From contig UQAZ01000004.1 in the NCBI GenBank assembly GCA_900539165.1, positions 50,121 to 114,120 of the forward strand: a DNA stretch of 64,000 nucleotides, in the 5' to 3' direction. The notes under the pieces were generated by a model. The model had not been told where the DNA came from. It saw only the letters and a list, made by a program, of their open reading frames with translations, and searched no databases. Below are positions 16,625 to 26,326 of this stretch, piece by piece. The stretch's first letter is position 1, and the number at the start of each line of letters is the position of its first letter. A program made the position numbers and the translations under genes. This DNA is from an uncultured Oscillospiraceae bacterium (GTDB lineage Bacteria > Bacillota > Clostridia > Oscillospirales > Acutalibacteraceae).

Positions 16625-17488
16625 TTACTCATTTGAAATTTGTTTTGCAATGCTGTTAACCAAAGGTACAGCCACAGTATTACCGCATTGTTTATACATA
16701 CTTTTTATCGGAATATCTGGAAAATCAAACGATTTAGGGAATCCCTGCAAGGCAAGACACTCTTGAGGTGTTATTGTTCTGATTCCGAAGTCGTCTTTTA
16801 TAATTGGGACACGATTATACCATGTACCCATATTGGCTTTAAGCGTAAAAGAAATACCGTCTTTACTTTTTTGAATACCGTAATCCGAAAACCTGTATAT
16901 TTGGTTTTCGTCTGTAATTGCTACATTCATTTTTTGATACTGTACGGAATTTTCGGGAAGATAAAAATTATCATCAGCCTTTACCGAACGGTCGATAATA
17001 TCAAAAATATGCTTTTTCAGCGGCTGTTCATCCGGAAAGCGAAAACCGTTGCACATGTCATAGTTCTTAAATGCAACTATATATGTTCTTGTTCTGTGTT
17101 GCGGTATTCCGTAGTTGCAAGCATCCGCAATGAGGTATCGTATATAATAATCCCTATCGGAAAGCTCATTATGTATGCGATTAAAAGTTTTGCCGTTATC
17201 GTGTTCCGTAAGATTTGCGACATTTTCAAGAAAGATAATTTTGGGCTTTTTAGCGTCTGCTATTCTCATTATTTCAAAGAAAAGATTGCCTCTTTCGTCG
17301 GCGAAACCTTTTCTGTTACCGCATACCGAAAACGATTGACAAGGAAATCCTGCGGTGAGAATATCAAAATCCGGTATATCATCTGCACCGATTTTTCTTA
17401 TATCGCATTCGGTCAATACCGTATCAGGGAAATTGCATCTGTATGTTTTACAATACAGTAATGGGTATATTGAGTCAATAAGTAATAT
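16625..17488 (-). pseudogene. C5-cytosine DNA methyltransferase lacking its N-terminus
   Basis: From a possible TTG start at 17416 the frame encodes 263 aa with motif IV (PCQSFS, catalytic C26), motif VI (ENV, about 64-66), motif VIII (QHRTR, 106-110), motif IX (RTITPQECLALQGFP) and motif X (QCGNTVAVPLV). Homology continues upstream without a start codon (YCKTYRCNFPD) until about 17455. A stop codon lies at 17489-17491. Motif I, the FxGxGG loop that binds S-adenosylmethionine, is missing altogether and is not encoded in the neighbouring gene. The enzyme should therefore be inactive. The loss was at the 5' end, next to the unknown gene that overlaps the residual frame. It sits in a decayed restriction-modification island. 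Confidence 0.85.
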
Positions 17489-17885
17489 TCAAACACCAGT
17501 TTTTTATAAAGTCGAATTCATCTTTTAGTGAACCGTCTCGAGATACAATAAAGTCAGCCTCATTATAAATAGAATAGATTTCTTGAAATAGTTTAGTATC
17601 TCTGTCAGCATATTCCCACTTGCCTTCAAAATATTGAGGCAAGTAATCAAAAAACTTAATATAGTCGTCTCCCACATCATTAAGTAAATTATTTACTACA
17701 TTGCTTGATATTATTTCAATCTCAAAACTGCCATGACCATTATTTGAGTCATCGTTGTAATATATAATATATAATTCGTTTTCACAGCCATGTATTGAAT
17801 TTTTATCTTCACGATACATAGAAGATAAAAATATAGCATCATTACCTGATTCAGGCGAGATATTATTACTCATTCTCATTACCAA
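17475..17885 (-). CDS. Unknown 136-aa protein in the restriction island
   Basis: An acidic, Asn/Asp/Tyr-rich soluble protein with no recognised domain. A second start (MSNNIS) is two codons or so inside the frame. It overlaps the end of the HNH nuclease gene by 7 bp and is probably translated from the same mRNA. Its AT-richness is like that of the HNH gene and unlike the flanking housekeeping genes. A partner of the nuclease, such as a specificity or immunity factor, is conceivable from context only. Confidence 0.6.
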   Translation of the reverse strand: MVMRMSNNISPESGNDAIFLSSMYREDKNSIHGCENELYIIYYNDDSNNGHGSFEIEIISSNVVNNLLNDVGDDYIKFFDYLPQYFEGKWEYADRDTKLFQEIYSIYNEADFIVSRDGSLKDEFDFIKNWCLNITY

Positions 17886-18631
17886 TTTTCATATATGCAA
17901 TCATTATGATATTGTAAATACTCCTTTTGTGGCAAAAACTTCTCTGGTAAATTGATTTTGTGTCCTTTTAAGACATTAAAGAATTTATCAACTGATTCGC
18001 CATTACAAACGTCTCTGATTTTATTAGAAACAATTATTTCGTATTTGTCAGATATAGTTATAAAGCCACGGTCAAACGCTTTGTCATGTAAAGAATTTAA
18101 GCACAGTCCATTTTTGGGATCAGTTTTTTCGTTAGATGTACTGTCTTTCCAAGGCTTAATATGGCTTGCCACTAAAAGTTCTGGGTTTGATAATCCTGTT
18201 ATACAGCAAGCACCATTGTAAGACGCTAAAACAGCTTGACGAAAAAATTGTTGATGAACTCTTTGCTTTATTAAAGTCACTTTTTCATATCCATTAGGAA
18301 TATCTTTGTAGTTGTCCAAAATTTGTTCGCCATTATATTTTGCAATCAATTTTTTACTCTCGTATGCCAATTCATCCCATTTTCCATTAAATTCGTAAAA
18401 AATTTCCTTGTCGAGTTTACTTGCATTTGAAAGTCCTACTATTCCTTGTTCTTTTAGGCGATTGTCAAAACTTCCGAAGTTACCAATTTTCATATTAACT
18501 GCACTAGGAGTGCGACCAATTAAATTGGCTATTTTTATAACTTCGGGGTTGTTTTTAGAGGATGATTTAAATGGAATTTTACAATATAAATCTAAAACAA
18601 TAATTTCTTCTTCTCTCGTCCATTTATCCAT
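17879..18631 (-). CDS. HNH restriction endonuclease-like protein (COG3440 type)
   Basis: A 250-aa protein. The N-terminal part (WTREEEIIVLDLYCKIPF, then LIGRTPSAVNMKIGNF) is a SANT/Myb-like helical module common in these nucleases. The C-terminal part is an HNH_2 nuclease (about 145-205) with CCITGLSNPELLVASHIKPW, then NGLCLNSLHDKAFD, carrying the expected His and Asn residues. Such proteins are often the restriction half of C5-methyltransferase systems. Here the neighbouring methyltransferase is truncated while this ORF looks intact, which raises the question of how the host is protected. Confidence 0.8.
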   Translation of the reverse strand: MDKWTREEEIIVLDLYCKIPFKSSSKNNPEVIKIANLIGRTPSAVNMKIGNFGSFDNRLKEQGIVGLSNASKLDKEIFYEFNGKWDELAYESKKLIAKYNGEQILDNYKDIPNGYEKVTLIKQRVHQQFFRQAVLASYNGACCITGLSNPELLVASHIKPWKDSTSNEKTDPKNGLCLNSLHDKAFDRGFITISDKYEIIVSNKIRDVCNGESVDKFFNVLKGHKINLPEKFLPQKEYLQYHNDCIYENW

Positions 18632-18683
18632 TTCAATACTCTCCAGTTTTTATATATTTGATTAACCTCTAAAATCTTTTTGC

Positions 18684-18842
18684 CTAAAAAACAATATCCG
18701 GTTTACCGAACACTTTTTTGGAATTTTTCTGATAACGAAAACCTCTTGACCAAAGTTCTTTTCTGAGCATAACTTCTATCTTTGTGTCTTTAGATTTAAC
18801 CTGTTGCATATTGTATGATATTTGTTCTTTGGTTTTATGCAT
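18684..18842 (-). pseudogene. vsr: Truncated very-short-patch-repair endonuclease (Vsr)
   Basis: Starting at the ATG at 18842 (GAGG 9 nt upstream), 52 codons give MHKTKEQISYNMQQVKSKDTK...KVFGKPDIVF, the N-terminal third of Vsr, and then a TAG. The next expected segment, with the catalytic metal-binding Asp of the CDSEFWHG type, is absent in any frame before the HNH gene starts at 18631. Vsr repairs T:G mismatches created by deamination at methylated cytosines, so its presence supports a former dcm-type island. It is a remnant and should be inactive. Confidence 0.85.
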
Positions 18843-19048
18843 TTTATATAGCCTCAATATGAATTTTTCCACTCAGATTATTTAACAACATCAAAAGAAG
18901 TAAACTAATACTGAAAATTTTGAAATAATTATACCATTTAACGAAACAGTTTTCAATACTGTTAGATTACAAATGCCATCTTATAAGTTATAAGCACAAG
19001 TGCTGAGGTTTGACAATTATGGAAATACATAAATACATTTTTATCATC

Positions 19049-19077
19049 TTGACAATGAATTATGTCATTGATAAAAT
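19049..19077 (+). promoter_or_regulatory. Sigma-A promoter of the esterase gene
   Basis: Perfect TTGACA (19049-19054), a 17-bp spacer and TAAAAT (19072-19077), 31 bp before the ATG. Confidence 0.75.
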
Positions 19078-19108
19078 AAAAGTTAGCAAATAATAAGGAG
19101 CACGGCTT

Positions 19109-20236
19109 ATGGCAAACTCTGTTAAAGAAAAAAAGAAAAAGCACACGGGGGCAAAAACGATGGGGATAGTATTCGGCATTATCTTAGCGATAATAATTGC
19201 GGCAACAGCCGTAGTTTTCATACTGACAAAGCCTGTTGACGACAAGAGCGACAAAGCTGTTTATGTAGGCGGACTGCTAAGTTCACAAAGCATTGAATAC
19301 AAAGACGCAAGCAGTAAGGGACTTGAGAGCAATCCTATCATAAAAATAATGCAAATAGTATGGAAGGGCGTTGACAAAGACGACAAGAAAAATCACGCAG
19401 AGCAAACCCCTCCGTCAAAAATAACTAAGGTTAAGGACATAAAGTATCTCGACACGGGCAATCCGTATCATATGCTGGACGTGTTCTATCCCGAGGGAGA
19501 CTTGCCCGAAGAAGGACTGCCTGTAATTATCGACATACACGGCGGCGGCTGGATGTATGCCACAAAGGATTTGAACGAATATTACTGTATGGAACTTGCA
19601 AGCAAGGGATACACGGTGTTCAGTATAAGCTATCGACTTGTACCCGATGTAACGGTAAACGAGCAGATTCAGGATTGTTCAAACGCACTCAAGTGGATTG
19701 GCGAAAATATGAAGAATTATCCTGCAAACCCCTCCTCCGTTATGTTGACGGGAGACAGCGCAGGCGGACAGCTCGCATTGTATGAAGCGGTGCTTAACCA
19801 AAGTCCCGAGCTTAGAGAGATATTTAACACGGAGGCTACCAACCTTAGTATAAAGGCTCTGCTTCTCACCTCCCCGGTTTCATATATGAAAAGCGGCGGA
19901 ATGTATAGCGTTTACACAAAACCTCTTTGGGGCAAAGACTATAAAGAAAAGTCTACATACAATTTTATGGATTTGAGCGAAATAATCGAATATGCAGACA
20001 ATATGCCCCCTGCAATCTTTGTCACAAGCTCGGGTGACAATCTGGCTCACGACCAAACGGTAACAGCATACAACCTTTTCCAAGAAAGAGGAATAGAATC
20101 TCAGTTGATAGATTACGGAGAATACAAGGGCGAAAAGCTCAAGCATGTATTCAGCGTGCTTGACCCGTTCTCCGAACCGTCTCAGGAAGTAATAACAGAA
20201 GCACTCGACTTTTATCAAAAAGCATTGCTGAAATAA
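19109..20236 (+). CDS. Membrane-anchored alpha/beta-hydrolase (HSL/BD-FAE-type esterase)
   Basis: A 375-aa protein with a Lys-rich cytoplasmic start, one transmembrane helix (about 17-40), a linker and an extracellular hydrolase domain. The oxyanion motif HGGGW (144-148), nucleophile S217 in GDSAGG, D310 in SSGDNLAHD and H346 form a full catalytic set of the hormone-sensitive-lipase family. It should act as an esterase on the cell surface, for example on acyl groups of glycans or lipids, though the substrate is unknown. It is monocistronic with its own promoter, an AAGGAG ribosome site and a terminator. Confidence 0.85.
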   Translation: MANSVKEKKKKHTGAKTMGIVFGIILAIIIAATAVVFILTKPVDDKSDKAVYVGGLLSSQSIEYKDASSKGLESNPIIKIMQIVWKGVDKDDKKNHAEQTPPSKITKVKDIKYLDTGNPYHMLDVFYPEGDLPEEGLPVIIDIHGGGWMYATKDLNEYYCMELASKGYTVFSISYRLVPDVTVNEQIQDCSNALKWIGENMKNYPANPSSVMLTGDSAGGQLALYEAVLNQSPELREIFNTEATNLSIKALLLTSPVSYMKSGGMYSVYTKPLWGKDYKEKSTYNFMDLSEIIEYADNMPPAIFVTSSGDNLAHDQTVTAYNLFQERGIESQLIDYGEYKGEKLKHVFSVLDPFSEPSQEVITEALDFYQKALLK

Positions 20237-20296
20237 AAATCAACAAAACAGTTTATTTTAGATTAAAACCAAATATGTCTTATCCGACACGATAAC

Positions 20297-20335
20297 AAAG
20301 TCGGCTGTTTCACAAAAGCGTGAGACAGCCGACTT
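20297..20335. terminator. Bidirectional terminator between esterase and GH31 genes
   Basis: A 17-bp near-perfect stem, AAAGTCGGCTGTTTCAC pairing with its complement, followed by TTTTTA on the plus strand and a T-containing tract on the minus strand. Confidence 0.85.
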
Positions 20336-20349
20336 TTTATTTTATCATA

Positions 20350-22650
20350 TTATTTTCCGCTTTGAACAATGAGTTTACGCTCATCTCCATCTATGAGACG
20401 AATATCGGGAACAAGTTTTTGCTTTGCGATATTCTTATAAAACACAGTTACCTTATCCTCCTCGCAAACAACGGAGAAGAAAAGGCGAACGCCATTACCC
20501 TTTTTATACTCAAAGCTCTCGCCGTCATCATCAAAAAACGAGCTTTGGAAAAATCCCGATTTAAGCGGATAAACGGTAAAGACAAGTTTTTGTTCGCTCT
20601 TAAAGCCGTACTCGCCCTCATCTGTCGGGAACACGCAACCGCTTCTTACAAAATACGGCATTTTTGAAGTTGGCGGAATGTGAAGGCTGACATTTTGACC
20701 GCCCTTATAATATTTTGAGCCGAGATACCAATCATCGCCCTCGGGTAGATAAGCGGTAATATTTTCTATTCCCTCGTCAAGCACGCAGGTTGCAAGCAAG
20801 TCTCTGCCGACAAGGAAGCTTTCGCAATCCTCCTCAATATCCTCGTCCTCATAATAAAGGAACAGCGGAGCATTCATAGGCTCGTCATATGACACGCTGT
20901 TATACGCCGAGGAATAAAGATACGGCATAAGCTGTTTTCTCTGAGAAAAAATGTCACGGACTGCGTCGCCGATTTCGGAATAGCTCCAAGGCATTACGGA
21001 ACTTCCGTCCTCTGTCCTGCTGTCTATTGCAAAGCGAGGCTCAAAGATTCCGTGCTGAATCCACCTGAGAAAAAGCTCCTTTGACGGCATATCTCCGACA
21101 GAGCCGCCAAGATTATGACCGTAAAAGAACATACCCGACATAGAAAGCGTAAGACCCAAATAGTGGCCGTAATAAAGGTCGTGCCACGAGGTCATATTGT
21201 CGCCCGTCCATGTTTGTGCCATTCTTCTGACCGCAATATTTCCGCTTCTTGTAGAAAGATACGGTCTTTTGTCGGGAGTGTTTTCGAGCTGTGCCTCATA
21301 GGAAGCCTTAACCATAAGATAGGTAAGGTTAGGTCGAATATTTCTCGCCTTGATTTGACCGTAGCCGAAGCCGTAAGCAAGGGCGTCCCAATCACGAATA
21401 TCAAATTCGTTATTATCATCACACAAGCCGTTAATTCCGCAGTCGAGAAGTCCCGTGCGAAGCTGACTTTTCCAAAAACCATAGCCTTTAGGGTTAGTGA
21501 AATCTATATAAGAGCCTAAGCCGTTCCAAAGCTGTGTAACAAACGGTGTGCCGTCGGGATTTTTAACAAACGCTCCGTTTTTACAAAGCTCGTCGTACAT
21601 AGGGTGATTTTCGGAAAGTGCAGGCTTAATCCTTGGCAAAATATGAACGCCCGCTTGGTCGAAATCTTTAACAAGCTGTTCGGGAGAAGCTATCCTTTCG
21701 GTATTCCAATCAAAAAAACATTTTTCGTTTTCTGAAGCAAAGCTGTCGGAAAGATACAATCCCGTGCATTCCAAATCCTGCATACTTACGCTATTGAGAA
21801 AATCATACAGTTTATCTTTAGCGTTATCCGAATCGGTATATTCGCAAGCTGAGGCACAAAAGCCAAAGCTCCATTTAGGCGGAAATGCCTGCTTGCCGCA
21901 AAGGCGTGCAAAGGAGCGTAAAATTTCAAGTTTAGTACCAAAGAACGCATAATAAACTATGCAGTTATCGTCCGTCTTAAACGACTTGAACGGCTGATAA
22001 TAGCTGTTAATTTCTTTACCGAAATCCATATAACAGGTTGCACTCGTATCATAAAAAATGCCATAGCTTCCAACGCTGTTTTCGCAGATATAAAACGGAA
22101 TATGCTTATAAAGAGGGTCGGTGGTTTCGGCATCATAGCCCTTACAGTCATTAGTTTCTATCTTAAAATTTCGGTCAGCCTTATCCATAAAGCCGCCCTT
22201 ATCTCCGAGACCGAAAATCCTTTCGTCCTCCTCACGGGAAATATAATGATAATATCCCCTGCCAAACTCATTTTCAAGATTATACGAAAGCGGTCGTCTG
22301 TCCTCAAACAGCACCTCGTCATCTTGATAAAATGAGAGCAAAAAGTTATGAAAATCAACATCTATTCCGATACCCGACTCAAGCTCAATATACTCGCCGC
22401 TGTCCGTTTTATCAACCGTTACATCGGCGAAATGAAATCCGTCGGTATCAAGTCGGTTTCGGGGTGCGGAGTTAGGCTCTCCGTAAGGGTTAATACAGCA
22501 GGTGGGAAGCATCTCGTCGCAATGACGGTAAATAGCCACCCTGACAATATTATTCTCCACAAAATCAATTCTTGCATTAATATCATCACAATTATAAAGT
22601 CTGTAATTATCGGTGGAATGCACCAAAGAAAAATCGTGTCTGAATTTCAT
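20350..22650 (-). CDS. GH31 alpha-glucosidase-like glycosidase
   Basis: The ATG at 22650 (MKFRHDFS) follows GGAG and is preferred to an upstream in-frame codon at 22686. That gives 766 aa. It has an N-terminal beta-sandwich (about 1-230) and a catalytic barrel with the nucleophile near D412 in DDNNE, equivalent to the family DMNE, and acid/base D484 in WTGDN. A C-terminal beta domain with the SGCVFPTDEGEYGF signature follows. There is no signal peptide, so it is cytoplasmic. It is last in the mannosidase operon, 123 bp after the GH38 gene, and probably trims alpha-glucosides or xylosides. The precise linkage cannot be read from sequence. Confidence 0.92.
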   Translation of the reverse strand: MKFRHDFSLVHSTDNYRLYNCDDINARIDFVENNIVRVAIYRHCDEMLPTCCINPYGEPNSAPRNRLDTDGFHFADVTVDKTDSGEYIELESGIGIDVDFHNFLLSFYQDDEVLFEDRRPLSYNLENEFGRGYYHYISREEDERIFGLGDKGGFMDKADRNFKIETNDCKGYDAETTDPLYKHIPFYICENSVGSYGIFYDTSATCYMDFGKEINSYYQPFKSFKTDDNCIVYYAFFGTKLEILRSFARLCGKQAFPPKWSFGFCASACEYTDSDNAKDKLYDFLNSVSMQDLECTGLYLSDSFASENEKCFFDWNTERIASPEQLVKDFDQAGVHILPRIKPALSENHPMYDELCKNGAFVKNPDGTPFVTQLWNGLGSYIDFTNPKGYGFWKSQLRTGLLDCGINGLCDDNNEFDIRDWDALAYGFGYGQIKARNIRPNLTYLMVKASYEAQLENTPDKRPYLSTRSGNIAVRRMAQTWTGDNMTSWHDLYYGHYLGLTLSMSGMFFYGHNLGGSVGDMPSKELFLRWIQHGIFEPRFAIDSRTEDGSSVMPWSYSEIGDAVRDIFSQRKQLMPYLYSSAYNSVSYDEPMNAPLFLYYEDEDIEEDCESFLVGRDLLATCVLDEGIENITAYLPEGDDWYLGSKYYKGGQNVSLHIPPTSKMPYFVRSGCVFPTDEGEYGFKSEQKLVFTVYPLKSGFFQSSFFDDDGESFEYKKGNGVRLFFSVVCEEDKVTVFYKNIAKQKLVPDIRLIDGDERKLIVQSGK

Positions 22651-22773
22651 TACAATTCTGCTCCGTTCTGCCAAATGTATTATCAATAATTATTTTGGCA
22701 TTGTTATCCGCCCCTGCCTACAAAGGCGAAACTTATATACAGTCGGAATCACACCGACCGACATATGCGATAT

Positions 22774-25700
22774 TTACCATTCGGATTTGGTATAAGAACG
22801 AATAATATTTGTTATGATATTATCTCTCTTAAAGCCTTTGCCCTTGCCGGAATTAATCTGATCCTGTATCTTTCCGGCACGAATGGATATGAAATCCGCC
22901 TTATCAATTATTTTTTCGATAGGTGCGGTTTCGCTCGGCTTATAATCCTTATCGGGATTATCAATAAGCTCGGTTGCCAAGTATGTATTTGAAAACTTCT
23001 TAACGCCCGTCATAGCAAGGATAACAATTTTGTTTTCCTCAGGAAGCGTAAGCGTTTTGCAACCTCTTACATCAATTTCATACAAATAAAAATATGCCTT
23101 GCCTGCCGGAATATTACCCTCGGGATGATGAGTATGAGAAAGTTCAAGTGCCAAAGCGCCCTCTTTAACCTGAGCAAGCTGGTCAAGTCCTTTCATATCC
23201 CATCTGCCGACAGGGTCGGTCATAGCATTTACAGTAATCACTCTTTCCTTGTTATCTGCCATAAACACAGCGGTTTTATCCTCCAAAACAGAGGCGGCAA
23301 TCATATAAAGCTTTGTAACACCCTTTGGGATTTCAAGTTCCTGCCCTCTCGGGATAAGAACATTTTTTTCCATATCACAATTAGGCATTTTGAATGTAAC
23401 GCCGGCAACGGTCAGGCTGTCGGGTATCAATTCGTCGGGCAAACTCATACCGCTGCCCTGAAGAATACAATTAACCTTATAGCTATCTGCTGTAATTCCC
23501 GTAGAATTAAACGGCAAATCAAGTTTTTTATAGTTTTCCTTAGCCTTGTTTTTTTCTGCATTAAGTCTAAGTCTGAAGGATTTAACCTCAAACGGCTTCA
23601 AGTCAAACACAAGCGCACCGTCAACAAGTTTTGCGTCCTTGATTTTCTTTTCGTCTCCGTAAACTTCCTCTGCCTGAGCAATATCGCAGAAAAACTTAAC
23701 CCCTGCTCCCTTATGCTCCTTACCGCAAGCCTCATTTACTCTGACGATAATTCCGTCACCGTCATATGCCTGCTTTACGGCTCTTACAAGAACGCTGTCC
23801 GAAGTGGTTTTAAGAAGCGAAAAACTGTCGGACAAAGCACCCTCTCTGACAGAAGTAGTGCGAAATGCAACAAGCCCCTCGTTAAAGCATTGCGACTGAA
23901 TTTGAGTAGGTGTAGAAAGTGCGCCCTTATGGCTGAATATACCAAAGGAGAAAATATTTCTGCCTATATCCTGCAAATCCTGACGGGCATCCTTAGTAAA
24001 CGCACCTGTCGGAGTATGTATACAGGTAAGGCGAAGCATATCGTCCTCCGGCTTATCCCAGCCGTACTTACAATCCGAAAGCACGCTTACACCGTATCTG
24101 CCGAACGAATCCGTAATATCAGCCCATTTTTGCGCAGGCACTTCATAAAGATTATCGCTGTTATTAGGACGATTTATATAACCCAAGCCCAAATCGTACG
24201 AAGCGTACTCATTTGAGCAGGTGAAACCGAACTGTGCCTTGAGCAAGGTTCTGCGCTGTTGCCAATCAATATAGTTATCAACCCTTACAATTTCTCCGTT
24301 GCTTTCAAGGCTGACAACCTGCTCCACCTTTGAAAAATCAGCGTCACGGCTCACCTTGACGGAAATTCTTGACGGTCCGTTTTCCAAAATTTCAAACTTC
24401 GGAGTATTTGCATAGCAGTAAGGCTGAGAGTCAATGTCCGCCTTTCTGATTTCCCACGACGGATAATTAAGCTCGCCCAAATTATGATGAAGTGCAAGCT
24501 TTATCGGTGATGAAAGAAGCTGAACTTTAAGCTTCTTATCAACAAGTGACGCAATATCACCGTTTTTATTAAACATAAGCTTATACTTGGCATTCTCCAA
24601 GCTATGCTCCGTTACTGCCAAATCGGTTTTAACACCACACGGTTTATCAGAGCCGACAACATCATAAACACGATAGCCGACGCTGTCTACGCAAGCGGTA
24701 AATACAATATCAAATTCCTTGCCCGTCTTTTTTGTAACCTGGCTCGGAACTTCTTTGCCGTTTTTGTCAAGCACCTTTACATATTTTGCATTTCGTGCAA
24801 GCTTAATGCGAGCCTCGACGCAAGCCTTACGCTTTACAGCCACAGGGTTATTGACAATAACAGCCGTACCCTCACACCAAGAAGTGTCAAGCTCGTTTGC
24901 AACAGCACCAACAGCCGCCTGATACTCGCCCTGAAGCTGCTTCAACGACGCAAAATAATCATTCCAGCTGTCGTTATACTGAAGCATTGTAGAGGTGCCT
25001 GTAATATCATCGTGAAATTGATGCTGAATAATCTTTTTCCACGCAGAATCTATCACACTCTTAGGATAAGCGTAAGAGGTTAAAAGCTCCGAAGCAACGC
25101 AGGAGCGTTCGCACATATCCGCAAGCGCCTCATTCTTTGCATTAAGACGCTTTGACATTGCTCGTGAAGTGTATCCGCCCACACCGTGAGAACGCATAAC
25201 AAGCTCGTTATCCCACACGCTGAGTTCGTCCTTTTGGTTCTTTGGAAGTTTATCAAGTTCCTCAAACATTTCATCGGAGGATGCGCTGATAACCTCTGTG
25301 TCACTTTCCTCGTTATATGCAATGCTCTCCTCTACCGACCAAACGGAAGTCTCGTCGGGAGCGCCTCCCCAATCACCTGTTCCGTAATAGCTCATAGCCC
25401 ACGGCAGGTTATAATACACACCGTTTTCTGCAAGCTTATCAATGATTTTAAGGTCGCCCCTTATATCACCATAAAAGCTATTACGATACGAAAGCGATTT
25501 CAGGTTTGCATAAATTCTGCTTGCGTCCACGCCCTGCCAAACGCCAATGTCAAACGGAGTTTCATACGCTCCGCCCCAACCCAGCTTTTGAGTTGACATT
25601 CCGAGCAGATTACAATGTGCCGCAACAGACGGCAGCGCATACCCAAAGCCGAAACAATCGGGCAAAAAAACGTCTCTTGATGTCTTGCCGAACTTTTCCT

Positions 25701-26034
25701 CAAAATATCTGTTGCCGTAAAGGAAATTACGAATAAGCGCCTCGGGTGACGGAATATTCACATCACCGTTTTCGTAAGCAGAGCCGCTTACGCACCATCT
25801 GCCCTGCTCAACATACTGCTTTATTTTTTCAAAATCCTCGGGATAATATTCCTCTATAAGCTCATAGCGAAAAGCGCCCTCAAAATTAAAGCGATAATGA
25901 GGGTATTTTTCTATCAGCGCAATATTATCCTTAACGGTTTTAGGTAAATACTCATTAATTGTTTTTGGCAGTTCCCATCTCCACACCGTATCAAGATGTG
26001 CGGTGGCAACGGTAAAAATTTTATTCTTTATCAT
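22774..26034 (-). CDS. GH38 alpha-mannosidase
   Basis: A cytoplasmic enzyme of about 1086 aa starting at the ATG at 26034; a TTG four codons upstream is possible. The zinc-binding motif AHLDTVW (H13, D15) is at the N-terminus. The likely nucleophile is D126 in FLPDCFGFG, and a long C-terminal beta region follows. It hydrolyses alpha-mannosides such as those on host N-glycans or yeast mannan fragments. It is preceded by a 72-aa gene with a 26-bp gap and by glycerate kinase, and followed by GH31, suggesting an intracellular glycan-utilisation operon. No transporter is encoded next to it. Confidence 0.94.
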   Translation of the reverse strand: MIKNKIFTVATAHLDTVWRWELPKTINEYLPKTVKDNIALIEKYPHYRFNFEGAFRYELIEEYYPEDFEKIKQYVEQGRWCVSGSAYENGDVNIPSPEALIRNFLYGNRYFEEKFGKTSRDVFLPDCFGFGYALPSVAAHCNLLGMSTQKLGWGGAYETPFDIGVWQGVDASRIYANLKSLSYRNSFYGDIRGDLKIIDKLAENGVYYNLPWAMSYYGTGDWGGAPDETSVWSVEESIAYNEESDTEVISASSDEMFEELDKLPKNQKDELSVWDNELVMRSHGVGGYTSRAMSKRLNAKNEALADMCERSCVASELLTSYAYPKSVIDSAWKKIIQHQFHDDITGTSTMLQYNDSWNDYFASLKQLQGEYQAAVGAVANELDTSWCEGTAVIVNNPVAVKRKACVEARIKLARNAKYVKVLDKNGKEVPSQVTKKTGKEFDIVFTACVDSVGYRVYDVVGSDKPCGVKTDLAVTEHSLENAKYKLMFNKNGDIASLVDKKLKVQLLSSPIKLALHHNLGELNYPSWEIRKADIDSQPYCYANTPKFEILENGPSRISVKVSRDADFSKVEQVVSLESNGEIVRVDNYIDWQQRRTLLKAQFGFTCSNEYASYDLGLGYINRPNNSDNLYEVPAQKWADITDSFGRYGVSVLSDCKYGWDKPEDDMLRLTCIHTPTGAFTKDARQDLQDIGRNIFSFGIFSHKGALSTPTQIQSQCFNEGLVAFRTTSVREGALSDSFSLLKTTSDSVLVRAVKQAYDGDGIIVRVNEACGKEHKGAGVKFFCDIAQAEEVYGDEKKIKDAKLVDGALVFDLKPFEVKSFRLRLNAEKNKAKENYKKLDLPFNSTGITADSYKVNCILQGSGMSLPDELIPDSLTVAGVTFKMPNCDMEKNVLIPRGQELEIPKGVTKLYMIAASVLEDKTAVFMADNKERVITVNAMTDPVGRWDMKGLDQLAQVKEGALALELSHTHHPEGNIPAGKAYFYLYEIDVRGCKTLTLPEENKIVILAMTGVKKFSNTYLATELIDNPDKDYKPSETAPIEKIIDKADFISIRAGKIQDQINSGKGKGFKRDNIITNIIRSYTKSEW

Positions 26035-26060
26035 TATGTATTCCAATACTATTCAAAAAC

Positions 26061-26279
26061 TTACTTTTCGATTATTTCGTATGTAAACTCATACTTTTCC
26101 TGAAGTGCCTTAACCTTGTCCTCGTTATCCTCAATGAATGTAGGGGTATAAAGGCTTTTGCCGTCAACGCAATAATCCTTTACGATTTGGTTAAGCTCCT
26201 CCCAAGCCTGAGCCTCAAGCGGATAATCGTCTGCAAATTTAATTAAAAATTCTCTGTGCTTTGGTAATCTTACTTTCAT
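26061..26279 (-). CDS. Unknown 72-aa protein in the mannosidase operon
   Basis: A small soluble protein (MKVRLPKHREFLIKFADDYPLE at the N-terminus) with an excellent AAGGAG ribosome site, lying between glycerate kinase and the GH38 gene. It has a basic start and an acidic, helical body. No known motif. The tight spacing indicates co-expression, and it may be a conserved accessory of the pathway, but nothing in the sequence shows how. Confidence 0.75.
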   Translation of the reverse strand: MKVRLPKHREFLIKFADDYPLEAQAWEELNQIVKDYCVDGKSLYTPTFIEDNEDKVKALQEKYEFTYEIIEK

Positions 26280-26326
26280 AATTATTCTCCTTAATATGTC
26301 GTCAAAGTTATTAGTTAATTATATAT

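Noticed and set aside
17475..17885. The 136-aa gene as a split N-terminal part of the C5 methyltransferase
   Set aside because: It has no FxGxGG motif I or other methyltransferase feature in any frame, so the N-terminus is absent rather than split.
23125..24216. A 363-codon open frame on the plus strand opposite the GH38 gene
   Set aside because: It lies wholly within the mannosidase gene, has no ribosome site and its amino-acid composition (many Cys, His, Arg) is that of an antisense shadow.
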